Shown here: positions 1 through 6,978 of the stretch, in pieces | How the letters are laid out: each line of letters opens with the position of its first letter | Numbering within the stretch: position 1 is the stretch's first letter | Assembly (NCBI GenBank): GCA_910588415.1 | Contig: CAJUPK010000018.1 | Span: forward strand, 1-24,601 | DNA from: an uncultured Oscillospiraceae bacterium | GTDB lineage: Bacteria; Bacillota; Clostridia; Oscillospirales; Acutalibacteraceae | Length of the DNA: 24,601 nucleotides | Reading direction: 5' to 3' | Notes under the pieces: generated by a model | Told to the model about the DNA's origin: nothing | Databases searched by the model: none | Seen by the model: only the letters and a program-made list of their open reading frames with translations | Program-made: the position numbers and the translations under genes

Positions 1-61
1 CGTTATGAAGATACAAAAACACAACTACATGATATTTTGTTACAGAAAGGAAGTTAAAAAG

Positions 62-379
62 ATGAGCGTGCAGCTGAGCTATAAAGAAGGTGTGCTTACA
101 GCCAAACTCTCTGGGGAAATTGACCACCACAGTGCCAGGGAGATGCGGGAGGCCATTGATGACGCGGCCCAAAAATTGAAGCCATATTGCCTGCGGCTGG
201 ATTTTTTGGAGGTACCTTTTATGGACAGTTCTGGCGTGGGGCTGATCTTGGGCCGGGTGCGGCTGTGCAATTTTTGGCGGGGCCGGGTAGTGCTTTGCGG
301 ACTTTCTCAGCATCTTAACAAAATGGTGGAACTGGCGGGAATCTCTTCCGTGGCCGCCATTGAAAGGAGGGCAGGGTGA
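62..379 (+). CDS. spoIIAA: Anti-sigma F factor antagonist SpoIIAA (STAS domain)
   Basis: A 105-residue single STAS-domain protein, the usual length for SpoIIAA. In the forespore, unphosphorylated SpoIIAA binds SpoIIAB and releases sigma F. The phospho-acceptor motif is visible as FMDSSGVGLILGR, with Ser56 at the position of B. subtilis Ser58; the N-terminal strand GEIDHH also matches the family. I chose ATG 62 because AAAGGAAG lies just upstream and it gives the family length; an in-frame ATG at 5 would add 19 residues that do not look like SpoIIAA. Its stop overlaps the start of spoIIAB by one base (TGATG), so translation is probably coupled. No sigma-H promoter is recognisable in the 61 bases available upstream; it may lie outside the window. 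Confidence 0.95.
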   Translation: MSVQLSYKEGVLTAKLSGEIDHHSAREMREAIDDAAQKLKPYCLRLDFLEVPFMDSSGVGLILGRVRLCNFWRGRVVLCGLSQHLNKMVELAGISSVAAIERRAG

Positions 380-816
380 TGGGCCAAAAACCAATCAATC
401 AGGTGCAGATCAGCTTTTCATCCCACTCGGTAAACGAAAGCTTTGGACGGGCGGCAGTGGCTGCGTTCCTTGCCCAGCTGGATCCCACTGTGGCGGACCT
501 CTCTGATATGCGTACAGCCGTGTCAGAGGCTGTGACGAATGCCATTGTCCACGGTTATAAGACGGCCATCGGCACGGTTTACATATCAGTAAAAATCTTT
601 GAAGGCGGCAAGGCAGTGGTACGGGTGCGGGACAAGGGCTGCGGAATCCCGGATGTAAAGCAGGCGATGGAGCCTCTGTTTACCACAGGCGGGGAGGAAC
701 GGGCCGGGCTGGGTTTTGCAGTGATGCAAAGCTTTTGCGATCATGTACGGGTAACGTCCACGGTGGGCCGGGGTACCAGCGTGACGCTGACAAAGCAGTT
801 TGAGCAAAAAGCTTGA
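379..816 (+). CDS. spoIIAB: Anti-sigma F factor / serine kinase SpoIIAB
   Basis: A 145-residue GHKL-type ATPase. It holds sigma F inactive and phosphorylates SpoIIAA on serine. The ATP-binding boxes are clear: N-box around residues 49-60 (SEAVTNAIVHG, Glu50 and Asn54), G1 box at 85-90 (DKGCGI) and G2 box at 107-116 (ERAGLGFAVM). The start ATG 379 sits behind AAAGGAGGG; a GTG directly before it (376) is in frame and would add one residue. It overlaps spoIIAA by one base. Its 3' end lies close to, or overlaps, the sigF reading frame, the standard spoIIAA-spoIIAB-sigF order. Family length and motif content are normal. Confidence 0.96.
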   Translation: MGQKPINQVQISFSSHSVNESFGRAAVAAFLAQLDPTVADLSDMRTAVSEAVTNAIVHGYKTAIGTVYISVKIFEGGKAVVRVRDKGCGIPDVKQAMEPLFTTGGEERAGLGFAVMQSFCDHVRVTSTVGRGTSVTLTKQFEQKA

Positions 817-850
817 GACAGCGTCCTTCTTACAGCGGGAGGGGCAGAGC

Positions 851-1483
851 ATGGTAACAGAAAACATGGGTCTTGTGCATCTATGCGCCCGGCGCTTTAT
901 GGGCAAAGGCATAGAGTATGACGACCTGTTTCAAGCTGGCTGTGTAGGGCTGGTAAAGGCAGCGGAAAATTTTGACTCCACCCGGGGGGTAAAGTTTTCC
1001 ACCTATGCGGTTCCGGTCATTCTAGGTGAGATTCGTCGGCTGTTCCGCGATGGAGGCGCTCTGCGGGTCTCCCGCAGCCTGCGGGAACTGGCCCTGCGCG
1101 TGCGGGAGATGGCCCATCAGCTGCGGGAAACACAGGGCAGGACGCCAACCGTGGAAGAGCTTGCCCAGGCCTTAGACATATCACCGGAACGGACAGCGCT
1201 GGCTTTGGGGGCCATGCGGCAGCCTGTGTCCTTGACAGGCGGCGAGGAGGGAGAACAGCTAGAAATTCCAGTAGAAGCCCCGGAGGAGAAAATGACAGAA
1301 CGGCTGACTTTGTACGAGATTATCCGCGGTATGGACGAAAAGGACAAGCAGCTGATTCAGTGCCGGTATTTCAAAGGAATGACGCAGGTCAAAACAGCCG
1401 AGCAGTTGGGAATGACACAGGTGCAGGTAAGCCGACGAGAAAAAAAGCTGCTGGCCCATATGCGGCAGGAATTTGAAAAATGA
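851..1483 (+). CDS. sigF: RNA polymerase sigma-F factor (sporulation, forespore)
   Basis: A sigma-70 family protein of 210 residues. Region 2 is visible at the N-terminus (YDDLFQAGCVGLVKAAENFD, then VKFSTYAVPVILGEIRRLFRD), region 3 around EEKMTER and region 4.2 helix-turn-helix near the C-terminus (TAEQLGMTQVQVSRREKKLL). Together with its place after spoIIAA-spoIIAB this gives sigF rather than sigG. The start is uncertain. ATG 851 has a good site (GGGAGGGG, 7 bases away). An in-frame TTG at 800, inside the end of spoIIAB, would give 227 residues (beginning MSKKLETASFLQREGQS) but has no ribosome site; a stop at 788-790 blocks anything longer. Either version is shorter than B. subtilis SigF (255 residues), the loss falling before region 2. 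Confidence 0.93.
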   Translation: MVTENMGLVHLCARRFMGKGIEYDDLFQAGCVGLVKAAENFDSTRGVKFSTYAVPVILGEIRRLFRDGGALRVSRSLRELALRVREMAHQLRETQGRTPTVEELAQALDISPERTALALGAMRQPVSLTGGEEGEQLEIPVEAPEEKMTERLTLYEIIRGMDEKDKQLIQCRYFKGMTQVKTAEQLGMTQVQVSRREKKLLAHMRQEFEK

Positions 1484-1489
1484 AAGGAG

Positions 1490-1529
1490 AAAACAGAAAG
1501 CCGTAAACATCCTAGGGGATGTTTACGGC
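1490..1529 (-). terminator. Intrinsic terminator, minus strand
   Basis: A perfect 13-bp stem (arms 1500-1512 and 1517-1529, loop TAGG on the plus strand). Read on the minus strand it is followed by TTTCTGTTTTC, a usable U-tract; on the plus strand it is followed by AAATCTTTC, so it is weaker there, although it lies only 16 bases after sigF and could also help end the spoIIA transcript. Confidence 0.7.
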
Positions 1530-1699
1530 AAATCTTTCAGATGACCCACCCAACCGTAATGTGCAACCGAATAACCTGCCTACAATGAGAACAGGTGGGT
1601 GCCCTCCCGCGTGGTTCACGCTCCCTTCGTCCAACCACAGTCCAGCTGGGCCGGGAGGTCTGCAATCCGCAGGCGGAGGGGGGCTCCCTTTTTTTCGAG
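1500..1699 (-). ncRNA. Candidate structured RNA, 6S-like (tentative)
   Basis: The 280 bases between the convergent sigF and DUF1292 genes hold no convincing ORF but dense helices. On the minus strand: a possible closing stem between about 1674-1686 (C-rich) and 1544-1556 (G/U-rich); a long apical arm closed by CCTCCCG at 1603-1609 with CGGGAGG at 1652-1658, containing the hairpin GCGTG-GTT-CACGC (1609-1621, plus-strand letters); and a side hairpin ACCTG/CAGGT at 1574-1578 and 1592-1596. The layout (closing stem, bubble with a 3' side hairpin, apical arm, about 200 nt, own terminator at 1500-1529) resembles 6S RNA. A possible -10 (TATAAC, 1706-1711) lies upstream with a poor -35. A plus-strand reading is also possible, because a T-run at 1689-1695 follows GGAGGGGGGCTCC. 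Identity and strand are inference. Confidence 0.4.
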
Positions 1700-1763
1700 T
1701 GTAGGGTTATATGTGCACAGTCCGCGAATTGGGCAGGCAGCATGTGGAGAAGTCTAGGGTATA

Positions 1764-2063
1764 TCAGTCTTCCGGGGCCTCGTAATAGGCATCGTTAAAG
1801 CGGGTCTCAAAAATATCGGCAAGTTTATCTAGCATGGCATCGTCTTCCAATTCCTGCAGCTGTTCCTCGCCATTTTCTTCTACCACTTCAAAGATATAAT
1901 ACGTCTCCGCATCCGAAGCCATATCTTCTGGGTCCTGCTGGGTGGGAACTAAGGCCATAAAATGACCGTCATCATTTTCCAATTCATCGATTATTTCAAA
2001 TTCATGCTCTTGACCTTCATCATCAATGAGAGTGATCAGGTCGGCTTCAAATCCATTATCCAA
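1764..2063 (-). CDS. DUF1292 family protein (YrzB-like)
   Basis: A 99-residue, very acidic protein that matches the DUF1292/YrzB family of Firmicutes: N-terminal LITLIDDEGQEHEFEIID, then FMALVPTQQDPEDM and YYIFEVVEENGEE strands. The function is unknown; in many Firmicutes the gene sits near the yrrK/yrzL-type genes, which is not the case here. The start is TTG 2063, with AAAGGAG about 10 bases upstream. An ATG at 2070 is closer to that site but runs into a stop after four codons in another frame. It is transcribed from a clear promoter at 2091-2119 and is convergent with sigF. Length is normal for the family. Confidence 0.85.
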   Translation of the reverse strand: MDNGFEADLITLIDDEGQEHEFEIIDELENDDGHFMALVPTQQDPEDMASDAETYYIFEVVEENGEEQLQELEDDAMLDKLADIFETRFNDAYYEAPED

Positions 2064-2090
2064 AAGTCATCGGCTCCTTTCACTACGCCT

Positions 2091-2119
2091 ATTGTACATA
2101 AAACTGGCGGGAAAGTCAA
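2091..2119 (-). promoter_or_regulatory. Sigma-A promoter for the DUF1292 gene
   Basis: Minus strand TTGACT (2114-2119), 17-base spacer, TACAAT (2091-2096). The predicted start is near 2083, leaving a leader of about 20 bases with the ribosome site. Confidence 0.75.
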
Positions 2120-2198
2120 TACGCAAAAGCAGTTATTTTTCATCTGATTTCAATTTCCCCCAAAAGGGTGGAGAAAATGCAGGGAGGCGGTGATTTTT

Positions 2199-2273
2199 AT
2201 GGCTGCTGCAGAGAATTGTGAAAAATACAAAAGAACTTTCAAAAAACCGAAAAAATTTCAAAAAAGCTGTTGA
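2199..2273 (+). CDS. Possible 24-residue lysine-rich small ORF
   Basis: ATG 2199 follows GGGAGGCGGTGATTTTT and opens a 24-codon frame (MAAAENCEKYKRTF..., with many Lys and two Cys) whose TGA stop lies within the -35 hexamer of the large-RNA promoter. No promoter is evident directly upstream and I do not recognise the peptide. It may be chance in an A-rich stretch. Confidence 0.15.
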   Translation: MAAAENCEKYKRTFKKPKKFQKSC

Positions 2274-2298
2274 CAATTTTGAGAAGCTGTAGTATAAT
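2270..2298 (+). promoter_or_regulatory. Consensus sigma-A promoter of the large RNA
   Basis: TTGACA (2270-2275), exactly 17 bases, TATAAT (2293-2298). Both hexamers are perfect consensus, preceded by A-tracts (2221-2265) that could act as an UP-like element. Predicted start is near 2305. It is the strongest-looking promoter in the window. Confidence 0.92.
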
Positions 2299-2304
2299 AC
2301 AGAC

Positions 2305-2986
2305 AAATCAGAAGAGAAAAACTTCTGTAAACAAAAAAGTCCTTTAAGGAACCTCGCAGAAGTCGGAAGTAGACGATAGCCATGAAAGGCAGTCGGGATG
2401 AAAACGACGGGGTGGAGAGAAGCCGCAAAGTCAAAATGACCATTTGAGTGTCTGTCAGTGTGAAAACGATAAAGGCAGAGTGTGGATTTGGGATTCTGGA
2501 AAATGTAGTTTCAAGATTGAAATGAAAAGAGCATGAAAGTTTTCTGGAGCCTATGCGGCAAACATGATGCGGGGACTTAAAAATCAGACGGAAAGACGGG
2601 TGAGTCCAATGGACAACGTAGAAGAACAGCAGGCCGGCGGGCTCAAAGCCCGCAAATGAATATAGATGAAGCTACTACTACTACTCTAGACTAAGAAAGG
2701 CAGGTTGCAGAACTGAAATCAAAAAACTGTTTCAGAATTTTGCAAGGCCAAACAGGCATGAAACCACTTATACGCCGTGATTTACGATAGCTTGTTAAAG
2801 CGCTTCCAAGATGGAAAATTTGAACGGGTCGGTATAAGTAGTAAACAAAAGTGCCAGAACAAGGAGTTTATGCCCATGGGCTGTACATAGTTTTGCGAGA
2901 TATATCGCACATGTGTGAAATAGTAGCGCAAGAAATAACTTCATCGTCAATTAAGGGCTTTCAAGGCAATGCTTGAAAGCCCTTTT
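2305..2986 (+). ncRNA. Large (about 680 nt) structured noncoding RNA
   Basis: A self-contained transcription unit with a perfect promoter and a strong terminator but no plus-strand ORF of useful length. Local helices seen directly: CAGAAG/CTTCTG (2309-2314, 2322-2327), GTCG/CGAC (2392-2395, 2405-2408), GTCC/GGAC (2604-2607, 2611-2614), GCGGGCT/AGCCCGC (2637-2643, 2647-2653), CTGAAA/TTTCAG (2713-2718, 2730-2735), TGCGA/TCGCA (2894-2898, 2905-2909). A longer-range 8-bp helix pairs ACTTATAC (2766-2773) with GTATAAGT (2832-2839). A CTA-triplet run (2672-2687) follows the GCGGGCT hairpin. It lacks the landmarks I know for RNase P RNA, tmRNA and SRP RNA. Size, isolation and helix density fit the large ornate RNA classes (ROOL, OLE, GOLLD); ROOL, known from gut and rumen Firmicutes, seems likeliest because OLE's usual neighbours are absent. 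The class is inference; that it is a noncoding RNA gene is well supported. Confidence 0.8.
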
Positions 2987-2996
2987 ACTGCGTTTT
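2953..2996 (+). terminator. Intrinsic terminator of the large RNA
   Basis: A perfect 13-bp stem AAGGGCTTTCAAG / CTTGAAAGCCCTT (2953-2965, 2972-2984) with a six-base loop, followed by TTTT and a second T-run at 2993-2998. Confidence 0.92.
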
Positions 2997-3052
2997 TTGC
3001 AGTAATCCGGTTAAAAGGTGCCCATTTGGCAAAAAAAGAGTTTCTTTTATTC

Positions 3053-3081
3053 TTGTATAAAAAGACATTCTGGTGTATAAT
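3053..3081 (+). promoter_or_regulatory. Promoter for the HD-domain gene
   Basis: TTGTAT (3053-3058), 17-base spacer, TATAAT (3076-3081). The start would be near 3088, giving a leader of about 100 bases before the HD-domain gene at 3192. No riboswitch was recognised in the leader. Confidence 0.65.
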
Positions 3082-3191
3082 TTATTTCGAGTAAGCGGTA
3101 AAGAAAGTTTACTTAAATACTTGACTTATGAAAGATACATAAACAAACGCTGAGTGAAAAGTAATTGATACAGCAAGGGGGACGATAATAG

Positions 3192-3680
3192 ATGAGACAG
3201 AATTGGGACCCGCAGACTTTTTGGAATTATTACAGGGAGCTGACGGAAAACTCCAACTTATCCAGCATGGCTGAGTACCCACAGCATGGCAATACCTGCC
3301 GCTTATTGCACAGTGTAGCGGTAGCTTACTACAGCTGCCGTCTAGCATCTTTTCTGGGTGTAAATTTTCATATGCGAGACATGGCTCGCGGGGCCCTATT
3401 TCATGACTACTTTTTCTACGATGCCCAGGATGGAGACCCGGCCCATCGCGGACATTGGTCCCGCCACCCGGATATTGCCTGGCGCAACGCTGCCAAGGAG
3501 TTAGCTTTGACAGGGATTGAAGCGGACATTATTCGCACTCATATGTTTCCACTGACACTAAAGCCTCCGCGTTACCGAGAGGGCGCTGTGGTCACTTTGG
3601 TGGATAAAGGCTGCTCTGTATACGAGTTTTTTAAGCGTAGGCGTCCATATCCCAGATTGGCAGTCCATGTGAAGACTTGA
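3192..3680 (+). CDS. HD-domain protein (putative metal-dependent phosphohydrolase)
   Basis: A 162-residue protein made almost wholly of one HD domain. The expected metal ligands are present in order: His in CRLLHSVAVA (about residue 40), the HD pair in GALFHDYFFY (about 70-71), a later His in RTHMFPL (about 117) and Asp in VTLVDK (about 139). HD proteins of this type hydrolyse phosphate esters or cyclic or other nucleotides; the substrate cannot be read from the sequence. The start ATG 3192 follows AAGGGGG about 10 bases upstream. The gene appears monocistronic, with its own promoter at 3053-3081, directly after the large RNA gene. There is no signal peptide or membrane segment. Confidence 0.75.
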   Translation: MRQNWDPQTFWNYYRELTENSNLSSMAEYPQHGNTCRLLHSVAVAYYSCRLASFLGVNFHMRDMARGALFHDYFFYDAQDGDPAHRGHWSRHPDIAWRNAAKELALTGIEADIIRTHMFPLTLKPPRYREGAVVTLVDKGCSVYEFFKRRRPYPRLAVHVKT

Positions 3681-3778
3681 CTTTGAATTTTTGCCTATAA
3701 GAGATAAAATTTTCTCTTCATTGTATGATGGGTTTCACAAAAATTTTTGCAAAATTGCCACTAGGGTTCCTTCAGGAC

Positions 3779-3807
3779 TTGCAATTATGACAATTATGCG
3801 GTATACT
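3779..3807 (+). promoter_or_regulatory. Promoter for the gtrA-LCP gene group
   Basis: TTGCAA (3779-3784), 17-base spacer, TATACT (3802-3807). It lies about 110 bases before the GtrA-family start and is the only clear promoter seen before the run of genes to 7905. Confidence 0.65.
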
Positions 3808-3919
3808 ATGACTTTAAGAAGAGGTTGAATGATTTCCTGTGGATGTTTGCCAGGTTTGGCCAGATCTTACACAGAAAATTTTTGACACATCCTGTTTCAA
3901 ATTGCGGGAGGCCGAATCC

Positions 3920-4342
3920 ATGCGGGAATTGATGGGAAAGTACCGTGAACTGATTGTTTATGTCATTTTTGGTGTCTTGACTACACTGGTTAACTGGATT
4001 TTTTACTGGCTGCTGGCTGATCTGTTCAATATGCAGTACATGGCGGCAGCTTTCATTGCCCAAGTGGTCTCCATTCTCTTTGCCTATGTAACCAATCGCA
4101 GATGGGTGTTTGAGAGCAAAGTGCGGGGGGCACGGGGTGTCGCTTTGGAGATGGCAAAGTTTTTTGCTGCAAGAGGGGTGTCCCTGTTGCTGGATATGCT
4201 GTGCATGTATATAGGTGTTGATATGCTGAAAATCAACGACAAGGCTGTAAAAGTGGTGTCCAGTGTGGTGGTAGTTATTGCGAACTATGTGTTCAGCAAA
4301 CTTTTCGTATTTCGCTCCAGAAAAGGAGAGAAAAGCTCATAA
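3920..4342 (+). CDS. GtrA family membrane protein
   Basis: A 140-residue protein with four hydrophobic segments (about residues 11-33, 40-57, 81-99 and 112-130) and the family pattern: N-terminal LIVYVIFGVLTTLVNW, AYVTNRRWVFES after helix 2 and SKLFVFRS at the end. GtrA proteins are thought to move or help flip lipid-linked sugars for surface glycan modification. ATG 3920 was chosen because GGGAGG lies 8 bases upstream and it gives the family length; an in-frame GTG at 3839 would add 27 non-family residues. It is followed after 98 bases by two LCP genes on the same strand, which supports an envelope-glycan role. Confidence 0.88.
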   Translation: MRELMGKYRELIVYVIFGVLTTLVNWIFYWLLADLFNMQYMAAAFIAQVVSILFAYVTNRRWVFESKVRGARGVALEMAKFFAARGVSLLLDMLCMYIGVDMLKINDKAVKVVSSVVVVIANYVFSKLFVFRSRKGEKSS

Positions 4343-4440
4343 ATTCTGGAGGCGGCTTGGAAAAGTTAATATCTTAAAGTGTTTCGTGCAGTCGGCTATG
4401 ATTTTAAAGCAGATACCATAAATTTTCAGGAGGGGCTGAA

Positions 4441-5622
4441 ATGCCGGGAAAAACTAAAAGAGGCGGCCAAGAAGGTTTTGAGGATGTCTCAAGCTATTCA
4501 TCGGTAGAAAAAAGAAAACGACGGAAACATCGGCGGGGCAAAGCGGTGCTGCAAGGAATTGCGGCCTTTTTGTGCGTACTGATGATTTTGTTTGGCGCGG
4601 GGCTGATCTACATATCCACGGATATTATCGGTGAACTGACCACCACCAGCATTACAAAGGACCCTGTGGAACTGGGATTTCACGAGGAAGCTGTGGTGGA
4701 TACCAGCATCAAAAATATCGCTTTATTTGGATTGGACGCCCGTTCCAGCGAGTTCAAAGGCCAGTCTGATGTGACCATGATTCTTACAGTGGATAACCGC
4801 CATGGAGCCGTGAAGATGACATCAGTTCTGCGGGACAGCTTGGTGTATATCGAGGGCGAGAATTTCCAGCACAGTCATGTGGAATGGAATGACAAGATCA
4901 ATGCGGCTTATGCTGTTGGAGGCCCAGAGCTGGCTATTCGTACCCTAAATCAAAATTTTGGCCTGCGCATTGAAGACTATGTAACCATCAATTTTGTAAA
5001 TATGGCCGCCATTATAGATGCTTTTGGAGGCGTGGAGATGGAGGTGACGGCCGCTGAAGTAGATGAAATCAATTTGAACCTGGCAAATCTGACCGCAGAG
5101 GTGGAGAGGCAAAAAAATCAGGATATGGCTACAGGCACATATGATGATTTGAATTATCCCAATATTTTAGAGAGCGATTATATGCATGCCACAGCAGATG
5201 TTGCAACGTATCTGCTTAACGGCAATCAGGCCGTGTCATATGGGCGTATTCGGAACATTGGCGATGACTTTGGCCGGGTAGAGCGCCAGCAAAAAGTGCT
5301 GACAGGGCTTATCCATAGGATAAAACTGTTGAGTGTAACCGATTACCCTATGCTGATCAAAAAACTGATGCCTTACTGTGAGACAAATTTGGAATTGGAT
5401 GACATTTTGGGCATGACGCCTATCCTTGCCACTGATATGACGATTCATTCCATTTCCGTGCCGGATATTGATTATGAGACGGATTTGCGGGATGTGGAGT
5501 ACGACTTGGTGTATGACCTTACAGGTGCCTCCAAACGGATTAGCGCGTTTATTTTTGAGGAGGGATCGCCCTACTGGAACGAATATAAGGGCGGTACATC
5601 GCCGGAGGAAAGCACGGAGTAG
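4441..5622 (+). CDS. LytR-CpsA-Psr (LCP) family protein, first of tandem pair
   Basis: A 393-residue type II membrane protein: basic cytoplasmic N-terminus (residues 1-35), one membrane helix (about 36-58) and an extracytoplasmic LCP domain (about 90-355). LCP enzymes transfer wall glycopolymers from a polyprenyl-phosphate carrier to peptidoglycan. Family motifs are present: IALFGLDAR (Asp99, Arg101), SDVTMILTVD (Asp110), LRDS (Arg131), VDAFGGVE-like IIDAFGGVE, and YGRIR. The Arg that normally precedes SD (the RSD motif, a pyrophosphate contact in known LCP structures) is Gln108 here; the next gene has Arg. AGGAGG precedes ATG 4441. The cytoplasmic tail shares FEDVSSYSS with FEDISSYTS in the second paralogue. 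The gap to the next gene is 48 bases, so they are probably cotranscribed. Confidence 0.9.
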   Translation: MPGKTKRGGQEGFEDVSSYSSVEKRKRRKHRRGKAVLQGIAAFLCVLMILFGAGLIYISTDIIGELTTTSITKDPVELGFHEEAVVDTSIKNIALFGLDARSSEFKGQSDVTMILTVDNRHGAVKMTSVLRDSLVYIEGENFQHSHVEWNDKINAAYAVGGPELAIRTLNQNFGLRIEDYVTINFVNMAAIIDAFGGVEMEVTAAEVDEINLNLANLTAEVERQKNQDMATGTYDDLNYPNILESDYMHATADVATYLLNGNQAVSYGRIRNIGDDFGRVERQQKVLTGLIHRIKLLSVTDYPMLIKKLMPYCETNLELDDILGMTPILATDMTIHSISVPDIDYETDLRDVEYDLVYDLTGASKRISAFIFEEGSPYWNEYKGGTSPEESTE

Positions 5623-5670
5623 CGCGGCATAGCAGTAGAATCTGGGAGAATACGTAAGGGATAATAAAGA

Positions 5671-6930
5671 ATGGGACAAAGAGAAAATAAATCTATGGGC
5701 CGGCATAGTCCGGCAAGAAGGCAATCTCCAGGCGGGCAGAAGGGGCCTGGCCGGAGGAAGAGAGCAGATTCTAGGGGCCAGTCATCTGCTAGACGGGAGC
5801 AGTTGAACGACAATTACTATTATGAGTTGCCTCAGCTCCGGGAATTTGAGGATATTTCCAGCTACACTTCAGAAGATCGCCGCAAGGCAGACCGTATGGC
5901 TATGGCTCGCCGCAAGGCAAAGCCGCAGAAGCCCTATCGGGTCAAGCGAAGGATGAGCCTGGGCAAAAAGCTGGGGCTGGTCCTGACACTGGTTTTAGTC
6001 TCACTGGTTGGTTTAGCGGTTTATATGTTTATGGGACTAAAAGTGACCAGACTCTCTCGGGATGTGAGCGCGGATGCTTCTGTATCCATCAGCGGGGTGA
6101 AAAATATCGCGTTGTTTGGCCTGGACGCTCGAGACGGGGAGAACGAAGGGCGTTCTGACGTGACCATGGTGCTTACTGTAGACAGCCGGAGCCATACTCT
6201 AAAAATGGCCTCCCTGATGCGGGATTCAGAGGTGTACATTGAGGGCTATGGGTATGAAAAACTGGCCCATGCTTACGCATATGGCGGACCTGAACTGGCT
6301 GTGCGCACCATCAACCAGAATTTCCGGCTGGATATTGAAGATTATGTTACCGTGAATTTTTATGACATGGCGGGCATTGTGGATGCCTTTGGCGGGGTGG
6401 AGCTGGAGCTTTCCGGAGAGGAAATGCGGGAAGTGAACGCCAATCTGTGGAATTTAAGCCAAGAGGCGGAGCGGGAGGGCACCAAAGCCCCCATTCGTAA
6501 CAGCGACTATTTTACTGCTTTAGACGGCACGCACAACATGATAGATGGAGAGTACACAGGCGGCAAAGTTCTGCTTAACGGCGCCCAGGCAGTGGCTTAT
6601 GCCCGTATCCGCCATTTGGATGGCGACGAGTACCGGACCGGACGGCAGCAGCGGGTGCTGATGGGTTTGGTGGCGCAGGCAAAAGACCATAGTATTCTCC
6701 GCTATCCTGGCATTGTCCATGGGGTGATGCCGCATTGCGAGACTTCTCTAGGGCTGACCGATTTAGCTCAGTTGGCTCCTTTTGCCATGGGCAGCTTTGA
6801 GATTGAGACGATTACTCTCCCAGGGGAGAATGAAGGCGCTTATGGCGATGAGAATGAAGAGGGCCAGTGGGTTTACCGATTCGACGAGGACTTGGCTACA
6901 GCTCATCTGCATGAATTTATCTTCGGCTAA
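5671..6930 (+). CDS. LytR-CpsA-Psr (LCP) family protein, second of tandem pair
   Basis: A 419-residue paralogue of the preceding gene. It has a longer basic and proline/glycine-rich cytoplasmic part (residues 1-100), a membrane helix at about 101-123 and an LCP domain from about 143. All the expected polar residues are visible: GLDAR (Asp152, Arg154), GRSD (Arg161, Asp163), LMRDS, IVDAFGGVELELS and YARIRHLDGDEYRTGRQQRVL. The likely activity is attachment of a secondary wall polymer to peptidoglycan. The start ATG 5671 has only a weak site (AAGGGA about 13 bases upstream); an ATG at 5695 is also possible. The cytoplasmic tail carries the FEDISSYTS element shared with the first paralogue. No terminator is seen between it and the nucleotidyltransferase gene 48 bases downstream. 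Confidence 0.9.
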   Translation: MGQRENKSMGRHSPARRQSPGGQKGPGRRKRADSRGQSSARREQLNDNYYYELPQLREFEDISSYTSEDRRKADRMAMARRKAKPQKPYRVKRRMSLGKKLGLVLTLVLVSLVGLAVYMFMGLKVTRLSRDVSADASVSISGVKNIALFGLDARDGENEGRSDVTMVLTVDSRSHTLKMASLMRDSEVYIEGYGYEKLAHAYAYGGPELAVRTINQNFRLDIEDYVTVNFYDMAGIVDAFGGVELELSGEEMREVNANLWNLSQEAEREGTKAPIRNSDYFTALDGTHNMIDGEYTGGKVLLNGAQAVAYARIRHLDGDEYRTGRQQRVLMGLVAQAKDHSILRYPGIVHGVMPHCETSLGLTDLAQLAPFAMGSFEIETITLPGENEGAYGDENEEGQWVYRFDEDLATAHLHEFIFG

Positions 6931-6978
6931 ACAGTTGGGCTGGTTAAATTTTATTTACAAAACAAGGAGTGATACGAA

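Noticed and set aside
1513..1760. Plus-strand short frames after sigF
   Set aside because: They have low-complexity Pro/Arg products, no ribosome sites, and overlap the helices of the candidate structured RNA.
2305..2986. Large RNA as RNase P RNA, tmRNA or SRP RNA
   Set aside because: The conserved GAGGAAAGTC-type RNase P core, the tmRNA alanyl acceptor and tag frame, and the SRP GGAAGGAAGC-type loop were not found, and the length is too great.
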